Assembly (NCBI GenBank): GCA_902806095.1
Contig: CADCVF010000040.1
Location: 33,763 to 97,762, forward strand
Source of the DNA: an uncultured Rubrobacteraceae bacterium
GTDB lineage: Bacteria > Actinomycetota > Rubrobacteria > Rubrobacterales > Rubrobacteraceae
Reading direction: 5' to 3'
Length of the DNA: 64,000 nt
The notes under the pieces were generated by a model. The model did no database searches. It saw only the letters and a list, made by a program, of their open reading frames with translations, and had not been told where the DNA came from. The first letter of the stretch is position 1. Each line of letters starts with the position of its first letter. This document shows, in pieces, positions 62,030 to 64,000 of this stretch. Position numbers and translations under genes: made by a program.

Positions 62030-62875
62030 ATGTCCCTGGGCTATAGCGCTACGATGAGGGGTGCGCTAAATTCCCTTCTGGGGATGATGCACGCGCAGCG
62101 GACACTAGGGGAGACGGACCAGGCGGGCATAGGCGTCCGCATAGCAGTCTATCCCAGCGGCGGCCCGCCAGAGATAACCGAAGTCTCGGCGGCCAACCCT
62201 GGTTCAGCCACGCAGAAGTTCACCAGGTTCGTGACGGAGAAGGCGAGAGAGGCTGGCGGCGGAGTTCCCGAAGAAGCTATTCGGGAGGTAGTAGAGAACC
62301 TCATTCACGCTGGCTACCGCGGGGTGGTTATCTCCGTTCTCGACGAGGGCAACGTGGTCCGTGTTTCGGACAAGGGGCCCGGGGTGGAGAACAAGAGCAG
62401 GGCGATGGAGTTCGGGTTCAGCGGCGCCACGCCCGAGACGCTTGGTGAGATCCGGGGCGTCGGAGCCGGGCTCGGCATCGCACGCGCGGCGGCCGAGAAA
62501 GTCGGCGGGACCCTCACCATCGAGGACAACATCGGTGGCGGCACCGTGGCCACCGTCTCCGTTGCCGGCGAAGAGAGAGTGGTCGAGGCGCGGGAGACGT
62601 CTCCGCCGCCACCGCAGAGACGGTACCCCGACGGAGTACCGCGGATGAACATCTCCGAGAGGCAGCAGAAGGCACTCATCACGGTCCTCGAGTGCGGTGA
62701 GGTTGGTCCATCGACCGTGGCCGACAGACTGGAGATAAGCGTAAGCACCGCGTACAGGGATCTCTCGGTCCTCGAAGAGCACGGCCTCGTCATGGCCGAC
62801 GAGTCGGGCAAGCGCCTCATCTCCCCGCTCGGCAGGGATCTGGTCGAGGCCATAGTCAATGACTGGGTCAAGTAA
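62030..62875 (+). CDS. HATPase/winged-helix protein upstream of dnaA
   Basis: 281 residues. Residues about 60-185 form a histidine-kinase/anti-sigma ATP-binding domain: N box [12 protein letters not shown]1 DKGPG, and [18 protein letters not shown]. There is no phosphoacceptor domain. After a proline-rich linker, residues 210-275 form a winged helix: [37 protein letters not shown]. It is separated from dnaA GTG by two bases, so both are probably one operon. TTG 62009 is an alternative start. Function unknown. Confidence 0.75.
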   Translation: MSLGYSATMRGALNSLLGMMHAQRTLGETDQAGIGVRIAVYPSGGPPEITEVSAANPGSATQKFTRFVTEKAREAGGGVPEEAIREVVENLIHAGYRGVVISVLDEGNVVRVSDKGPGVENKSRAMEFGFSGATPETLGEIRGVGAGLGIARAAAEKVGGTLTIEDNIGGGTVATVSVAGEERVVEARETSPPPPQRRYPDGVPRMNISERQQKALITVLECGEVGPSTVADRLEISVSTAYRDLSVLEEHGLVMADESGKRLISPLGRDLVEAIVNDWVK

Positions 62876-62877
62876 GC

Positions 62878-64000
62878 GTGGCCGGTAAGGCCGAGCAAGT
62901 CTGGAGCGAGGTCTTGGATCGGGCCTCCGAACACATAGACGTCTCGTCGCTCAGGGTCTGGTTCGAGGGCATACGTCCCGTAGCCCTGTACGAGGATCAA
63001 CTGGAGATCTCGGTCCCAAACACGTTCGCCAAGGAGTACATCGAGAGTCGCTTCAGGCCGCTCCTGGAGGAGGCGCTCGACGACGTGGTAGGCCAGGAGA
63101 CCTCCCTGGTCGTCAGCGTCGGGGGACCTGGCATACATAAGGGGAACGGCGCTGCCGCGGAGGGCGCCGAGTCCGTTCTGAATGCGCGCGCGCCGAGGTC
63201 TTTCAGGGCCAAGTACACGTTCGACACGTTCGTCATCGGGGCGGGAAACAGGTTCGCCCACGCGGCCACGCTCGCCGTCGCCGAGACCCCTGGCCTCGTC
63301 TACAACCCGCTCTTCATCTACGGCGGTGTGGGTTTGGGGAAGACCCATCTCTTGCGCGCCGTTGGACACTACGTGGAGGACCAGGATCCGAGCATGAGGA
63401 TCCGCTACGTTACGTGCGAGCAATTTACGAACGACTTCATAAACTCGATGAGGGACAACGCGCCCCTCGAGTTCCAGAAGCGCTACCGCGAGAACGACGT
63501 TCTCCTAGTCGACGACATCCAGTTCCTGGAGAACAAGGTCGAGACCCAGGAGGCTTTCTTCCACACCTTCAACGCCCTCTACGAGGAGAACAAGCAGATC
63601 GTCATAGCCTCGGACAGGCACCCGAGGTACATCCAGACACTGGAGAATCGGCTGGTCAGCCGCTTCGAGTGGGGCCTGGTGACGGACATCCAACCGCCCG
63701 ACCTCGAGACGAGGATCGCCATCCTGCGCAAGAAAGCCCTTATGGACCATCTCGAGGTCGACGACGACGTGCTTACCTTTATCGCCTCCAAGGTCTCGAC
63801 GAACATCAGGGAGCTCGAAGGGGCCCTCGTGCGCATCCTGGCCTACGCGTCGCTCTACGGCAGGCAAGTCAGCGCCGACCTCGCCGAAGAGGTCCTCAGG
63901 GACATCCTGCCCGACCAGGCTTACCGCGAGATCCCCATAGAACTCATCCAACACGAGGTCTGCCGCTACTTCGGTGTCGCGAAGGCAGACCTCATCGGCC
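62878..64000 (+). CDS. dnaA: chromosomal replication initiator DnaA (5' part)
   Basis: Partial: the gene runs off the window with at least 374 codons. The N-terminal domain is followed by a short variable linker, then the AAA+ domain starting [19 protein letters not shown]. Walker A is [11 protein letters not shown], Walker [14 protein letters not shown], and [17 protein letters not shown] holds sensor/arginine-finger elements. The DNA-binding domain IV lies beyond the edge. GTG start, two bases after the stop of the HATPase gene. Confidence 0.98.
   Translation, partial: MAGKAEQVWSEVLDRASEHIDVSSLRVWFEGIRPVALYEDQLEISVPNTFAKEYIESRFRPLLEEALDDVVGQETSLVVSVGGPGIHKGNGAAAEGAESVLNARAPRSFRAKYTFDTFVIGAGNRFAHAATLAVAETPGLVYNPLFIYGGVGLGKTHLLRAVGHYVEDQDPSMRIRYVTCEQFTNDFINSMRDNAPLEFQKRYRENDVLLVDDIQFLENKVETQEAFFHTFNALYEENKQIVIASDRHPRYIQTLENRLVSRFEWGLVTDIQPPDLETRIAILRKKALMDHLEVDDDVLTFIASKVSTNIRELEGALVRILAYASLYGRQVSADLAEEVLRDILPDQAYREIPIELIQHEVCRYFGVAKADLIG

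Overview
The window is high-GC bacterial chromosome that includes the replication origin. The right end carries the conserved block rpmH-rnpA-yidD-yidC-jag-rsmG-parA-parB on the minus strand, a cluster of DnaA boxes, and dnaA on the plus strand, cut by the window edge. High GC, frequent GTG/TTG starts, a Suf system with SufU, PIG-V and DUF92 membrane enzymes and a gamma-glutamyl amine pathway suggest a deep-branching actinobacterium, most likely a Rubrobacter relative. That assignment is inference from gene content; no 16S gene is present.

Layout. 1-1.4 kb: end of a suf-type operon (Rieske protein, GFA/CENP-V protein, SufU). 1.4-13.8 kb: phospholipase D/cardiolipin synthase-like enzyme, circularly permuted ATP-grasp protein, SDR, FUSC-type transporter, the operon dppA-phzF-hicB-GNAT, a Tat sulfatase-family protein and a PIG-V mannosyltransferase. 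14-25 kb: queG, a DnaJ-domain membrane protein, an M2 metallopeptidase, a Gmad2 lipoprotein, a threonine/serine dehydratase, MOSC, HIT, GNAT and proS, an aldo/keto reductase and divergent rex. 26-37.5 kb: the gcvPA-gcvPB-gcvT-gcvH operon behind a tandem glycine riboswitch, preceded by an operon with an ethanolamine-type permease, a glutamine synthetase-like ligase, aldehyde dehydrogenase, SDR, class I amidotransferase-type hydrolase and a cysteine synthase-like enzyme. 37.7-44 kb: csaA, AIM24, SnoaL-like protein, a DUF6788-type gene framed by palindromic repeats, an arylsulfotransferase-family protein and leuS. 44-49.7 kb: a decayed YhgE/DUF3533 gene, an FAD monooxygenase with its TetR regulator, DUF92, TPR, a PucR-type helix-turn-helix fragment and a molbindin. 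49.8-55.3 kb: an imported-looking block (UvrA-like ABC ATPase, DUF1579-like, VOC, AraC) and a divergent SDR/TetR pair with two matching operators. 55.4-64 kb: lytic transglycosylase and the origin region.

How the genes may work together. The most coherent story is metabolic. The permease operon can take up ethanolamine (or a similar amino-alcohol), gamma-glutamylate it, oxidise it in two steps and hydrolyse the product to glutamate plus glycine. The adjacent glycine-sensing operon would then cleave glycine to CO2, ammonia and methylene-tetrahydrofolate. Around the origin, dnaA is preceded by a tightly spaced gene that fuses a histidine-kinase-type ATPase fold to a winged helix; three DnaA boxes lie just upstream of it. 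Two parS sites sit between rsmG and jag.

Non-coding structure is rich: heptamer repeats, one inside gcvPA; a 15-base repeat shared by two distant intergenic palindromes; a candidate small RNA with a pyrimidine-rich loop downstream of gcvH; and a hairpin that contains the overlapping stop codons of two convergent genes. I found no tRNA, rRNA, CRISPR array or complete insertion sequence.
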